A stretch of DNA of 64,000 bases from Lysobacter silvisoli (GCF_003382365.1 NZ_QTSU01000001.1:2170001-2234000), one strand, 5' to 3'; positions 47,906-57,260 are shown, counted from the stretch's first letter. A program made the numbers and translations. Notes: a model not told the origin generated them from the sequence alone.

Positions 47906-47929
47906 GCCGCCCGGGCCCTCCCGGGCGGC
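47906..47929 (+). other. Strong hairpin between the receptor and PKHD hydroxylase genes
   Basis: GCCGCCCGGG, loop CCCT, CCCGGGCGGC: a perfect ten-base stem 23 bases after the receptor stop and 16 before the next ATG. It has no T-run, so it is more likely an mRNA-stabilising or attenuating element than a full terminator. Confidence 0.6.
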
Positions 47930-47945
47930 CGCATTGAGGTCAACC

Positions 47946-48632
47946 ATGCTGTTGCACGTGCCCAAGGTCCTCACCGCCGAACAGGTCGCCCATTGCCGGC
48001 AACGGCTGGCGCAGGCCGGTTGGGCCGATGGCCGCATCACCGCCGGCCACCAGTCGGCCAAGGCCAAGGACAACGCGCAGCTGCCCGACAGCGATCCGGC
48101 CGCACGCGAGCTGGGCCAGCTGATCCTGGATGCACTGTCCAGGAACTCCACCTTCTTCTCCGCCGCCCTGCCGCAGCGCGTGTTCCCGCCGCTGTTCAAC
48201 CGCTACGAAGGCGGTCAGGCCTTCGGCTTCCACGTCGACAACGCGATCCGCTACGACCGCAGCCGCGGCGGCATGGAGGCGGTGCGCACCGACCTGTCGG
48301 CGACGCTGTTCCTGAGCGAACCGGAGGACTACGACGGCGGCGAACTGATCATCGAGGACACCTACGGCAGCCACAGCGTCAAGCTGGCCGCCGGCGACCT
48401 GGTGCTGTACCCGGGCACCAGCCTGCACAAGGTCACTCCGGTCACGCGCGGCGCGCGCCTGGCCTCGTTCTTCTGGATCCAGAGCCTGGTGCGCGAGGAT
48501 GCGCAGCGCCGGATGATGTTCGAACTCGATGTGTCGATCCGCCGGCTCACCGCAGACGTGCCCGAGCATCCCGCGCTGGTGCAGCTCACCGGCGTGTACC
48601 ACAACCTGCTGCGGCGCTGGAGCGACACTTGA
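47946..48632 (+). CDS. piuC: PKHD-type Fe(II)/2-oxoglutarate hydroxylase
   Basis: 228 residues from ATG 47946 (MLLHVPKVL). The double-stranded beta-helix iron site is HVD in FGFHVDNAI and a later histidine in [10 protein letters not shown]. The family (PiuC/YbiX) lies next to Fiu/PiuA receptors, as here. Its substrate has not been shown. Upstream ATG 47934 adds four residues. The TGA overlaps the TTG of the next gene. Confidence 0.92.
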   Translation: MLLHVPKVLTAEQVAHCRQRLAQAGWADGRITAGHQSAKAKDNAQLPDSDPAARELGQLILDALSRNSTFFSAALPQRVFPPLFNRYEGGQAFGFHVDNAIRYDRSRGGMEAVRTDLSATLFLSEPEDYDGGELIIEDTYGSHSVKLAAGDLVLYPGTSLHKVTPVTRGARLASFFWIQSLVREDAQRRMMFELDVSIRRLTADVPEHPALVQLTGVYHNLLRRWSDT

Positions 48633-49264
48633 GCGCCGACGCCGCCCGCGCCGGCGATCCCAATCGCCGCGCCTACTGGCTCAAGACCCTGCACCGCTGG
48701 CACTGGATCAGCGCCGCGGTCAGCCTGGTCGCACTGCTGCTGTTCGCCGCGACCGGCATCACCCTCAACCATGCCGCGCAGATCGAGGCCGAGCCGCAGG
48801 TGGTCACGGTCAACGAGACCCTGCCCGCCAGCGCGCTGCGCAGCCTGCAGGGCGAGCGCGCCGACGATGCGCCGCTGCCGGCCGGCGCGCGCGACTGGCT
48901 GCGCGCGCAGATAGGCGTGAACGTGGACGGCCGCAGCGTGGAATGGTCCGACGCCGAGGTCTACGTGTCGCTGCCGCGCCCCGGCGGCGACGCCTGGCTC
49001 AGCATCGACCGCCAGAGCGGCGCGATCGAGTACGAAGTGACCACGCGCGGCTGGATCGCCTGGCTCAACGACCTGCACAAGGGCCGCAACACCGGCGCGG
49101 TATGGCGCTGGTTCATCGATATTTTCGCCGTGGCCTGCCTGCTGTTCGCGCTGACCGGCCTGTGGCTGCTGCAACTGCACGCGCGCCAGCGCGGCAAGAC
49201 CTGGCCGCTGGTGGCGGCGGGCCTGGCCGTACCGCTGCTGCTGATCGTCCTTTTCATGCACTGA
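48629..49264 (+). CDS. PepSY-associated membrane protein
   Basis: 211 residues with TTG start at 48629, overlapping the piuC stop (TTGA); no usable ATG or GTG fits the N terminus, and the protein begins before H22-R-W-H25. Three membrane segments: [23 protein letters not shown] (26-48), [21 protein letters not shown], and [19 protein letters not shown]. His residues at 22, 25 and 48 and one in [10 protein letters not shown] could bind heme, as in the PepSY-TM iron-reductase family. It probably carries electrons across the inner membrane. Confidence 0.85.
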   Translation: MSADAARAGDPNRRAYWLKTLHRWHWISAAVSLVALLLFAATGITLNHAAQIEAEPQVVTVNETLPASALRSLQGERADDAPLPAGARDWLRAQIGVNVDGRSVEWSDAEVYVSLPRPGGDAWLSIDRQSGAIEYEVTTRGWIAWLNDLHKGRNTGAVWRWFIDIFAVACLLFALTGLWLLQLHARQRGKTWPLVAAGLAVPLLLIVLFMH

Positions 49265-49281
49265 TCGACTGGAGACCCACG

Positions 49282-49803
49282 ATGACGCTGTTGCCCCGCA
49301 CCGTACTGATCGCCGCGATGGCGATGCCGGTGTCGGCGATCGCCGCCGACCTCGACCTCAGCATCGAGATCCCGCGGCTGAAGGTCGCCGAGTACCACCG
49401 CCCCTACGTCGCCGCCTGGATCGAGCGCCCCGACAACACCGTCGCCGCCAATCTGCTGGTCTGGTACGACGTGGACATGAAGAACGGCGAAGGCACCAAG
49501 TGGCTGAAGGACATCCGACAGTGGTGGCGGCGCAGCGGCCGCACGCTGAAGATGCCGGTGGACGGCGTCAGCGGCGCGACCCGCGCGGTGGGCCAGCACG
49601 CGCTGAGCTTCAAGGGCGGCAGCAAGCCGCTGGCCGGCCTGGCGCCGGGCCAGTACACCCTGGTGATCGAAGCCGCGCGCGAAGTCGGCGGCCGCGAGAT
49701 GCTCAGCATCCCGTTCCAGTGGCCGGCCAAGGGCGGCGCGCAGAACCTGTCGGCGCAAGGCAAGACCGAGCTGGGCTCGGTGCGCCTGGCGGTGAAGCCC
49801 TGA
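49282..49803 (+). CDS. DUF2271 periplasmic protein with flavinylation motif
   Basis: 173 residues; signal peptide VLIAAMAMPVSAIA/AD. The body is DUF2271 (YVAAWIERPDNTVAANLLVWYD). Residues 94-100 read DGVSGAT, matching the D-x-x-S/T-G-A-T motif in which ApbE attaches FMN to the last threonine (T100). The encoded apbE lies two genes downstream, which supports this. A flavin-bearing electron carrier that receives electrons from the PepSY protein is a reasonable inference. The GGAG site lies eight bases before ATG 49282. Confidence 0.88.
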   Translation: MTLLPRTVLIAAMAMPVSAIAADLDLSIEIPRLKVAEYHRPYVAAWIERPDNTVAANLLVWYDVDMKNGEGTKWLKDIRQWWRRSGRTLKMPVDGVSGATRAVGQHALSFKGGSKPLAGLAPGQYTLVIEAAREVGGREMLSIPFQWPAKGGAQNLSAQGKTELGSVRLAVKP

Positions 49804-49847
49804 GCGCCGGTTCGACCGAATTCCCTCACTACAACGGATCCCTCGCC

Positions 49848-50654
49848 ATGAAGATCAAACTCATCGCCGCCGCGGTCGCCGCCCTGGCCTCCGTCGGTTC
49901 CGCCCAGGCGCACAAGGCCTGGCTGCAGCCCTCGCAGACCGTGTTCTCCGACAAGGGCGCCTGGCTCACGGTGGACGCCGCCGTGTCCAACGACCTGTTC
50001 TACTTCAACCACGTGCCGCTGCCGCTGGAACGCCTGCGCATCACCGCGCCGGACGGCAGCGCGGTGCAGGCGCAGAACGCATCCACCGGCAAGCTGCGCA
50101 GCGTGTTCGACGTGGAGCTGGCGCAGGAAGGCACCTACAAGATCGCGATGGTCAACGAAGGCATGTTCGCCAGCTACAAGCTGGGCGGCGAAGCCAAGCG
50201 CTGGCGCGGCAAGGCCGAGGAGTTCAAGGCCGGCATCCCGGCCGGCGCCACCGAGGTCAGCGCCTCGGAAAGCCTGGGCCGGGTGGAAACCTTCGCCACC
50301 GTCGGCTCGCCGACCACCACCGTGTTCAAGAGCACGGGCAAGGGCATCGAGCTGGTGCCGGTGACCCATCCCAACGACCTGTTCGCGGGCGAGAAGGCGA
50401 CGTTCCAGCTGCTGGTCGACGGCAAGCCGGCGGCCGGGCTGAAGATCGAAGTGGTGCCGGGCGCGACCCGCTACCGCGATCAGCAGAACGACATGCAGCT
50501 GACCAGCGGCGCCGACGGCAAGTTTGAGGTGACCTGGCCGCAGGCCGGCATGTACTGGCTGGAAACCGCCAGCGAGGACGCCAAGACCACGCTGCCGGAA
50601 GCCAAGCAGCGCCGCCTGAGCTACGTGGCGGTGTTCGAAGTGCTGTCGCAGTAA
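49848..50654 (+). CDS. DUF4198 periplasmic protein
   Basis: 268 residues; signal peptide IAAAVAALASVGSAQA/HK. DUF4198 proteins have a beta-rich N-terminal domain starting with HKAWLQPS and a C-terminal beta domain (GEKATFQLLVDGKPAAGLKIEVVPG), related to nickel- or metal-uptake subunits such as NikM-like. Its place between the DUF2271 and apbE genes makes an iron- or cofactor-handling part likely. Mechanism unknown. Confidence 0.87.
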   Translation: MKIKLIAAAVAALASVGSAQAHKAWLQPSQTVFSDKGAWLTVDAAVSNDLFYFNHVPLPLERLRITAPDGSAVQAQNASTGKLRSVFDVELAQEGTYKIAMVNEGMFASYKLGGEAKRWRGKAEEFKAGIPAGATEVSASESLGRVETFATVGSPTTTVFKSTGKGIELVPVTHPNDLFAGEKATFQLLVDGKPAAGLKIEVVPGATRYRDQQNDMQLTSGADGKFEVTWPQAGMYWLETASEDAKTTLPEAKQRRLSYVAVFEVLSQ

Positions 50655-50661
50655 AGGCGCC

Positions 50662-51672
50662 ATGCAGCCGCCGACCATCCGCATGACCTGGAGCGGGCCA
50701 GCCACGCCTGCCGCCGCCGCGCGCGCAGTGCAGGCGCTGGCGGGCGCGACCATGGGCACGCGATGGTCGGTGAAGCTGGTGGCCGAGGCGTCCGCGCTGG
50801 CGTCGCTGCAGCGCGGTATCCAGGCCTGCCTGGACGAAGTGGTCGCCCAGATGAGCACCTGGGAACCCGACTCCGATCTCAGCCGTTACAACCGCGGCGA
50901 AGCCGGCAGCATGCATGCGCTGCCGGACGGCTTCGCCGCGGTGCTGGACGCGGCGCTGAAACTCGCCGCCGACAGCCACGGCGCCTACGACCCCACCGTG
51001 GGCCCGCTGGTGAACCTGTGGGGCTTCGGCCCCGAAGGCGCGCGCGAGACCGCGCCCGACGACGCCGCCATCGCCCAGGCGCAGGCGCACGTGGGCTGGC
51101 AGCGCGTGGGCTACGACCCGCACGCGCGCACGGCGGTGCAGCCGGGCGGCGCTTATCTGGATTTTTCTTCCATCGCCAAAGGCTATGGCGTGGATCGTGT
51201 GGCGCAATGGCTGCGCGAGCAAGGCATCGAGGCGTTCCTGGTCGAAGTAGGTGGCGAACTCTACGGCCAGGGCCGCAAGCCCGACGGCAGCGCTTGGCAG
51301 GTAGCGGTGGAACGTCCGTCGACCGATGAGGCCGATGAAAGCACGCAGGCGGTGCTGGCCCTGGACAGCTATGCCATCGCCACCTCCGGCGATTACCGCC
51401 GCTATTTCGACCACGGCGGCCAGCGTTATTCGCACACCGTGGACCCGCGCAGCGGCCGGCCGGTCACGCATGCGCTGGCCGCGGTCACCGTGCTGCATCC
51501 GCAGTGCATGCAGGCCGACGGCCTGGCCACGGTGCTGGCCGTGCTGGGTCCGCAGGCCGGCATGGCCTACGCCAACCAGCGCCAGCTCGCGGCGATGTTC
51601 GTGCTGCACGACGGCGACGGCTTCCTGACCCGGATGACGCCGGCCTTCATCGCCCGGCAGCGCGCGGCTTGA
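50662..51672 (+). CDS. apbE: FAD:protein FMN transferase
   Basis: 336 residues. Attaches FMN from FAD to a threonine of target proteins in the periplasm. Motifs present are GATMGTRWSV near 30, WEPDSDLSRYNRGEAGSMH, GAYDPTVGPLVNLWGFGP, LDFSSIAKGYGVDRVAQWL, EVGGELYGQGRKPDGSAW and SHTVDPRSGRPVTHALAAVTV. The N terminus has no clear signal peptide or lipobox, which is unusual and may mean an incorrect start or another export route. The DUF2271 protein encoded two genes upstream carries the matching motif. Confidence 0.93.
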   Translation: MQPPTIRMTWSGPATPAAAARAVQALAGATMGTRWSVKLVAEASALASLQRGIQACLDEVVAQMSTWEPDSDLSRYNRGEAGSMHALPDGFAAVLDAALKLAADSHGAYDPTVGPLVNLWGFGPEGARETAPDDAAIAQAQAHVGWQRVGYDPHARTAVQPGGAYLDFSSIAKGYGVDRVAQWLREQGIEAFLVEVGGELYGQGRKPDGSAWQVAVERPSTDEADESTQAVLALDSYAIATSGDYRRYFDHGGQRYSHTVDPRSGRPVTHALAAVTVLHPQCMQADGLATVLAVLGPQAGMAYANQRQLAAMFVLHDGDGFLTRMTPAFIARQRAA

Positions 51673-51680
51673 GCGGGCCG

Positions 51681-53339
51681 ATGGCGACATCGTCCGATAC
51701 GCGCCGCGGCGCGCGGCGCTTCGATCTGGATCTATTCGGTCAAGCGCTGGTGCTGCTGGCGCTGGCCGTGCTGGCCTGGCTGCTGCTGCGCTGGCAGGCC
51801 GAACCGGTGCGTTGGTTCGCGCCCGACCGCGAGCGCTGGCTGTGGGCAGCCGGCCTGGCCGCGGCGTATGCCGGCTTCGTCGGTGCCGTGGCCTGGCGGC
51901 GCGCGCGCCGCGCACGCGCGCAGGCCTTGCCGCAACTGGACGCGGGCACTGCCAAGGACTGGCTGGTCGCTTTCGCCAGCCAGACCGGCCACGCCGAACT
52001 GCTGGCGCGGCGCAGCTGGCAGGCCCTGCGCGACAGCGGCATCGACGCCGACCTGGCCCAGCTGGGCGCATTGGATCCCGCGACCCTGGCGCGCTATCGC
52101 CAGGCCCTGTTCGTGGTCAGCACCACCGGCGAAGGCGATGCGCCCGACGCGGCGGCGCGCTTCGTGCGCGTGCACATGGACGCACCGGCCGCGCTGGCGC
52201 CGCTGCGCTACGGCGTGCTGGCGCTGGGCGACCGCGAATACGCACAGTTCTGCAGCTTCGGCCACGGCCTGGAACGCTGGCTGCGCCACAGCGGCGCCGA
52301 GCCCCTGTTCGATCTGGTGGAAGTGGACAACGGCGATGCCGGCGCGCTGCGCCATTGGCAACACCACCTGGGCCTGCTGGCCGGGCATACCGAATTGGCG
52401 GACTGGAGCGCACCGGCTTACGCGGCGTGGCGCTTGAGCGAGCGCAGGCATTTGAACCCCGGCAGCGCCGGCGGTCCCGCGTTCCATATCGCGCTGACGC
52501 CCGAGGATGCGGCGAACCTGCGATGGCAGGCCGGCGACATCGCCGAGATCGGGCCGCGCAATGGCGACGCCGACGTGGCCGCGTGGCTGGCAGCGGCCGG
52601 TCTGGATGGCGACACCGAAGTGCAATCGGGCGAGGAACGCATCGCCCTGTCCGAATTGCTGCGCCGCTCGCGCCTGCCCGATGCCGCTGCCGTGCGCGCA
52701 CAGTCGCCGCAAGCGCTGGCCGCCGCGCTGCAGCCCCTGCCCCATCGCGAATACTCCATCGCTTCGCTGCCCGCCGACGGTGCGTTGCACCTGCTGGTGC
52801 GGCAGATGCGCCAACCCGACGGCCGCCTGGGCAGCGGCAGCGGCTGGCTCAGCGCGCACGCCCAACCGCAGCAGCGCATCGACTTGCGCATCCGCAGCAA
52901 TCCCGGCTTCCACGCGCCCGCCGACGCGCGACCGATGGTGCTGATCGGCAACGGCACCGGCATCGCCGGCCTGCGCGCCTTGTTGAAGGCGCGCGTGGCC
53001 GCCGGCCACCGGCGCAACTGGCTGCTGTTCGGCGAACGCAACGCGGCGCACGACCACCACTACCGCGACGAGATCGAAGCCTGGCAGCGCGCGGGCCTGC
53101 TCGAACGCGTGGACTTGGCCTACTCGCGCGACGGCGAACAACGCCGCTACGTGCAGCACGCGTTGGACGACCAGCGCGCACGCCTGCGCGAATGGCTGGA
53201 CCAGGGCGCCGCGGTCTATGTCTGCGGCAGCCTGGAAGGCATGGCGCCGGCGGTGGATGCGGTGCTGCGCGACACCGTCGGCCTGGATGCGCTGGAGGCG
53301 ATGGCCCTGGACGGGCGTTACCGGCGCGACGTGTATTGA
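51681..53339 (+). CDS. Membrane-anchored flavodoxin/ferredoxin-reductase-like protein
   Basis: 552 residues from ATG 51681. Two hydrophobic segments at about 18-38 (FGQALVLLALAVLAWLLL) and 50-70 anchor it in the inner membrane. A flavodoxin domain follows (LVAFASQTGHAELLARRSWQAL, STTGEGDAPD) and then an FAD/NADPH reductase part (HREYSIASLP, LIGNGTGIAGLRALLKAR, VDAVLRDTVG, YRRDVY). It is the CysJ-like, cytosol-facing electron input of the iron locus, taking electrons from NADPH. It is shorter and more diverged than the soluble CysJ at 61406-63223. Confidence 0.88.
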   Translation: MATSSDTRRGARRFDLDLFGQALVLLALAVLAWLLLRWQAEPVRWFAPDRERWLWAAGLAAAYAGFVGAVAWRRARRARAQALPQLDAGTAKDWLVAFASQTGHAELLARRSWQALRDSGIDADLAQLGALDPATLARYRQALFVVSTTGEGDAPDAAARFVRVHMDAPAALAPLRYGVLALGDREYAQFCSFGHGLERWLRHSGAEPLFDLVEVDNGDAGALRHWQHHLGLLAGHTELADWSAPAYAAWRLSERRHLNPGSAGGPAFHIALTPEDAANLRWQAGDIAEIGPRNGDADVAAWLAAAGLDGDTEVQSGEERIALSELLRRSRLPDAAAVRAQSPQALAAALQPLPHREYSIASLPADGALHLLVRQMRQPDGRLGSGSGWLSAHAQPQQRIDLRIRSNPGFHAPADARPMVLIGNGTGIAGLRALLKARVAAGHRRNWLLFGERNAAHDHHYRDEIEAWQRAGLLERVDLAYSRDGEQRRYVQHALDDQRARLREWLDQGAAVYVCGSLEGMAPAVDAVLRDTVGLDALEAMALDGRYRRDVY

Positions 53340-53367
53340 CGTTGGTTGTTCACGTCTGGCGACAGCA

Positions 53368-53468
53368 AAAGCAAATCCCCCTACCCCCACTCAGCAAAGG
53401 GGGAACTGCATCCATCGGCTTTGCCTGTCTTCCCCCTTTGTTGAGGGGGACTGAGGGGGATTTGCTCT
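53368..53468. repeat. CAAATCCCCC-type inverted repeat pair, copy 3
   Basis: AGCAAATCCCCCTACCCCC at the left and CCCCCTTTGTTGAGGGGG..AGGGGGATTTGCT at the right, in the 171-bp gap between the reductase and HutD genes. It is the third copy of the family. Confidence 0.85.
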
Positions 53469-53510
53469 TGGTGGGTCGCTTGGGTCTACGCGCGCGCCAC
53501 GATCCGCGCC

Positions 53511-54143
53511 CTACCCACCAACCCGATCCACCCGGATCAGCAGCACCGCGCCACCGCCCTCCAGCACCGCGCGCAGGCGCCCGTCGTCGGCGGCCAGCAC
53601 GGCGGTGTCGCCCGCGGCCAGCGGCGGCAGCGCGCTGGTGTCGGCGAAGCGCGCCTGTCCTGCGATCAGGTGCACCGCCCAGGTCTGGCCCGGCTCGGCG
53701 AAGATCACCATCGGCCCCACCAGCGGGCGGTGCCACAGCTGCGCCTGCACGCGCTCGCGCCGCCACATCAGGTTGAAGTCGTGGGTGGTGCCGTCGATAA
53801 GCTCGCCAAGCACCCCGCGCTCCCCGGCGAAGCGCAGTTTGTCGTGCGGAGGATGCAGCTCGTGCACCTTGCCGTCGTCGAAACGCAGGCGCAGGCCGTT
53901 GCCGCTGAGCAGCACCAGTTCGCGGTCGATGCCCGGGAACGCGGAGAACGCGGCGTCGCGCTCGATCTCGGCGATCGACAGCCGCCAGTCCCAGCTATCG
54001 CCGTCCACCGGCTGGGCCTGCGCGTCCAGACGCAGGATTTCGCGCGTCCAGCCCAGCTGGTTGCGCCAGCGCTCGCGCCGGTATTCGTTGGCGGGAATCA
54101 CCCAGGAACGGCCGGCGCCGTGGGATTCGCTGCTGTGTGACAT
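53511..54143 (-). CDS. hutD: HutD family protein
   Basis: 210 residues from ATG 54143 (MSHSSESHGAG). A cupin-like fold with SWVIPANEYRRERWRNQLGWTREI at the N terminus, WRLSIAEIERDAAFSAFPGIDRELVLLSGNGLRL, and DFNLMWRRERVQAQL. HutD is linked by genome context to histidine use and may limit its rate; no hut genes are near here, so the role is uncertain. It is convergent with the iron locus. Confidence 0.85.
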   Translation of the reverse strand: MSHSSESHGAGRSWVIPANEYRRERWRNQLGWTREILRLDAQAQPVDGDSWDWRLSIAEIERDAAFSAFPGIDRELVLLSGNGLRLRFDDGKVHELHPPHDKLRFAGERGVLGELIDGTTHDFNLMWRRERVQAQLWHRPLVGPMVIFAEPGQTWAVHLIAGQARFADTSALPPLAAGDTAVLAADDGRLRAVLEGGGAVLLIRVDRVGG

Positions 54144-55201
54144 GGGGCGTGCGCTGGCTTGGAATGGGCGAAGTCTAACCAGCTGCGGGGCTGGGTTGCA
54201 GGGCGTTGGCCGGAAGGTTGTGGGAGGCGACGCGAGGTTGTGACTGCGCCTGCCCTCACCCCAACCCGCACCCCGGCCCGACCGCACAGCGGTCGGGCGT
54301 TCGATGCAGCGCGAGCCAATGGCTCGCAAGCGCTGCCCCTCACCCCGCAAGCGGGAGAGGGGCTAAAAGCGGCGGCGTCGGATTTGTCCCCTCTCCCGTT
54401 TACGGGAGAGGGCTAGGGTGAGGGGATGAGCGCAGCGAATGCTCTTGATCCTCGCTCGGGCACCGAACTCGCCATGCCCAATAGAAGACCCGTAGAGCCT
54501 GCCCCCGCGAAGGCGGGGGGCGGCGCACAGGAGGTGCGCCGTTTTTCGCTGGCACAGGATGTGCCATCGAAAAATCCCCGCGCCAACTCCGCTCTCGCAC
54601 GGGAGCTCTGGTGTAGCGTTTTGGTTACTTTCTTTTGACGCTTATCAAAAGAAAGTAACCCGGCCGCTTGCGGACGGAAGTTGTTGCTGTTGCTTCAAAG
54701 CAGCACACCCACACACCTTCGCGAGTTCGAAGCGGATCGCGGCTTACGCCGCTCCTACCCCAAGGCGCCAGCAGCCCCCGCCGACCGAGGGCTTAGTCGC
54801 AACTGTGGATTCGCGGTCGCAGCTTGCGCAGCTCCTACAGGGGGAGCCGCGGCCTTCATCGTAGTTGTGCATTCGTGGTCGCGGCTCACGCCGCTCCTAC
54901 CCCCAAGGCGCCAGTGCAGACCTCACGCCGACCGAGGGCTCGGTCGCAACTGTGGATTCGCGGTCGCAGCTTGCGCAGCTCCTACCCCAAGGCAAGGGGC
55001 TGACGTCGCGATTCGCGGTCGCGGCTTATGACCGAAGGAAATCCCTGTGGGACGCCGCTCCTACACACAGTAGCGCCGCCGCCCGCGGATCCTTCCGCGG
55101 GCCAGCGGCTCACTTCCTTGTCCAGGGCTCTCCCCCTGCATTCGTCGGGCGTCCTGCCCGTGCGTTGCCGGTCCGCGCATCCGTGCGGGGCCGGCGGTTC
55201 T
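54144..55201. repeat. Repeat-filled region (copy B of composite repeat plus REP array)
   Basis: A 1058-bp gap with no convincing gene. It contains a CCCTCACCC-type region (54250-54424), composite repeat copy B (54437-54770), and an alternating array of REP hairpins from about 54730 to 54990. The array has a 142-bp tandem period: the GCCGCTCCTACCC blocks start at 54748 and 54890. Between 55030 and 55201 it is unique GC-rich sequence. Confidence 0.8.
54437..54770. repeat. Composite repeat, copy B
   Basis: Has every block of copies A and C and the perfect inverted repeat GGTTACTTTCTTTTGA (54623-54638), loop CGCTTA, and its complement to 54660. This hairpin is a separate unit within the composite. 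Confidence 0.88.
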
Positions 55202-55546
55202 TCAGCGGCGGTTGGCGGCGCGCGGCAGGCTGCCTCCGCCCACGGTCGGGGCCGAGGGGCGGCGCGCCGGCGCGTAGTCGCCGATGACGATGCGGTCGCG
55301 GTTCTTCTCCACCGTTTTCAGGCCGATGCCGTGCACCAGGGCCAGTTGCTCCGGGCTGCGGAACGCGCCGTGCGCCTTGCGGTAGGCGACGATGGCCTCG
55401 GCCTTGGACGCGCCCACGTTGAGCAGCACCCGGTCCAGGGTCGCGGCGTCGGCGCTGTTGATGTCCACCTGTTCGACCGCATAGGCGCGGCCGCACAGCA
55501 GCAGCGACAGCAGCAGGACAAGACGGGCGAAAATCGGCGACGGCAT
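55202..55546 (-). CDS. ComEA-like helix-hairpin-helix protein
   Basis: 114 residues; signal peptide LVLLLSLLLCGRAYA/VE. The helix-hairpin-helix unit is VDINSADAATLDRVLLNVGASKAEAIVAYRKAHGAFRSPEQLALVHGIGLKTVEKNRDRI, the ComEA-type DNA-binding domain of periplasmic DNA uptake. There is no membrane anchor besides the signal, as is common in gammaproteobacterial members. The gene sits alone; a competence role is by family only. Confidence 0.88.
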   Translation of the reverse strand: MPSPIFARLVLLLSLLLCGRAYAVEQVDINSADAATLDRVLLNVGASKAEAIVAYRKAHGAFRSPEQLALVHGIGLKTVEKNRDRIVIGDYAPARRPSAPTVGGGSLPRAANRR

Positions 55547-55758
55547 GGCGAGGCTCCAACGGGGCGGGGCCGCGGCCGCCCCGGCGCCGCGGGGAGGGAG
55601 CGGCGCCGGCGGCCGCCGGGGTCCGCCATTCGATGAGCACAGCCTAGCCAGGCCCGCCCGCGGAAAAAGCCAGCCAAAGCCGCAGCGCAGGGTAGGAAAA
55701 GTCCTACCCCCGGCGGAGGCGTAAACTTGCCGGCCTCACCCCCGCTAGAGGCCCGTCC

Positions 55759-57249
55759 ATGGACGCCAGCAAGGTCGACCGTTTCGTCGGCGAAAAATGG
55801 GACGACGAGATCGTCCCGCAACTGGTCGAATACATCCGTATTCCCAACAAATCGCCGATGTTCGACGCCGATTGGGTCAAGCACGGCTACATGGACGACG
55901 CGGTCAAGCTGATGGAGGCCTGGGCCCGCGCCCAGTCCATTCCCGGCATGCAGGTCGAGGTGGTCCGGCTCGAAGGCCGTACCCCCTTGATTTTTATCGA
56001 TATTCCGGCCGCGCACGGCGGCAGCGACGAAGACTGCGTGCTGCTCTACGGCCACCTGGACAAGCAGCCGGAAATGACCGGCTGGGACGACGGCCTGGGC
56101 CCCTGGATCCCGGTGATCAAGGGCGACCGCCTGTACGGCCGCGGCGGCGCCGACGACGGCTACGCGATCTTCGGTTCGCTGGCCGCGATCATGGCGCTGC
56201 AGGAACAGGGCCTGCCGCACGCGCGCTGCGTGGTGCTGATCGAGGCCTGCGAGGAGTCGGGCAGCTACGACCTGCCGGCCTATGTCGACCACCTGGCCGG
56301 CCGCATCGGCAAGCCCTCGCTGGTGGTGTGCCTGGACTCGGGCTGCGGCAACTACGAGCAGCTGTGGTGCACCACCTCGCTGCGCGGCCTGGCCGGCGGC
56401 AATTTCACGGTCAAGGTGCTCAGCGAAGGCGTGCACTCGGGCGACGCCTCCGGCATCGTGCCGTCGAGCTTCCGCCTGTTGCGGCAGCTGCTGTCGCGGC
56501 TGGAGGACGAGGCCAACGGCAAGATCCGGATCGAAGGCCTGTACGTGGACGTGCCGGAAGAGCGCATCGCGCAGGCGCGCGAAGCGGCCAAGGTGCTGAG
56601 CAACGCGATCTACGACAAGTTCCCGTTCCTGCCCGGGATGAAACCGATGGGCGAGGACCTGTCCGAACTGGTGCTCAACCGCACCTGGCGCCCCGCGTTG
56701 TCGGTGACCGGCGTGGACGGCATGCCGCCGCTGTCGTCGGCCGGCAACGTGCTGCGCCCGCATACCTCGGTGAAGCTGAGCCTGCGCCTGCCGCCCACCC
56801 TGGACGGCAAGCGCGCCGGCGAGCTGCTGAAGGAAGTGCTGGAACGCGATCCGCCCAACGGCGCGCAGGTGACGCTGGAGCTGGAGAAGGCCTCCACCGG
56901 CTGGAACGCGCCGGCGCAGTCGGCGTGGCTGACCCGCGCCATCGACGCTTCCAGCCGCGAGTTCTTCGGCCAACCGGCGATGTACATGGGCGAAGGCGGC
57001 ACCATTCCGTTCATGGGCATGCTGGGCGAGAAGTTCCCCGGCGCGCAGTTCATGATCACCGGCGTGCTGGGCCCGCACTCCAACGCGCACGGCCCCAACG
57101 AGTTCCTGCACATCCCGATGGGCAAGCGGGTGACCGCCTGCGTGGCGCGCGTGATCGCCGACCACCACGCGGCCGGTCAGCGCGGCGAAACCACCGGCGT
57201 GGCCGCGGTGGCCGGCGGCGAACAGCACGGCGAGCACGGGTGCTGCTGA
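55759..57249 (+). CDS. M20 family metallopeptidase
   Basis: 496 residues. Di-zinc aminoacylase/dipeptidase fold: GHLDKQPEM (first zinc histidine and bridging aspartate region), RGGADDGYAI, EACEESGS (catalytic and bridging glutamates), VVCLDSGCGNYEQLW, and HGPNEFLHIPMGK near the end. There is no signal peptide. Family members cut dipeptides such as carnosine or remove acyl groups; the substrate cannot be told. A strong terminator follows. Confidence 0.9.
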   Translation: MDASKVDRFVGEKWDDEIVPQLVEYIRIPNKSPMFDADWVKHGYMDDAVKLMEAWARAQSIPGMQVEVVRLEGRTPLIFIDIPAAHGGSDEDCVLLYGHLDKQPEMTGWDDGLGPWIPVIKGDRLYGRGGADDGYAIFGSLAAIMALQEQGLPHARCVVLIEACEESGSYDLPAYVDHLAGRIGKPSLVVCLDSGCGNYEQLWCTTSLRGLAGGNFTVKVLSEGVHSGDASGIVPSSFRLLRQLLSRLEDEANGKIRIEGLYVDVPEERIAQAREAAKVLSNAIYDKFPFLPGMKPMGEDLSELVLNRTWRPALSVTGVDGMPPLSSAGNVLRPHTSVKLSLRLPPTLDGKRAGELLKEVLERDPPNGAQVTLELEKASTGWNAPAQSAWLTRAIDASSREFFGQPAMYMGEGGTIPFMGMLGEKFPGAQFMITGVLGPHSNAHGPNEFLHIPMGKRVTACVARVIADHHAAGQRGETTGVAAVAGGEQHGEHGCC

Positions 57250-57260
57250 GCCTCCGGTAA

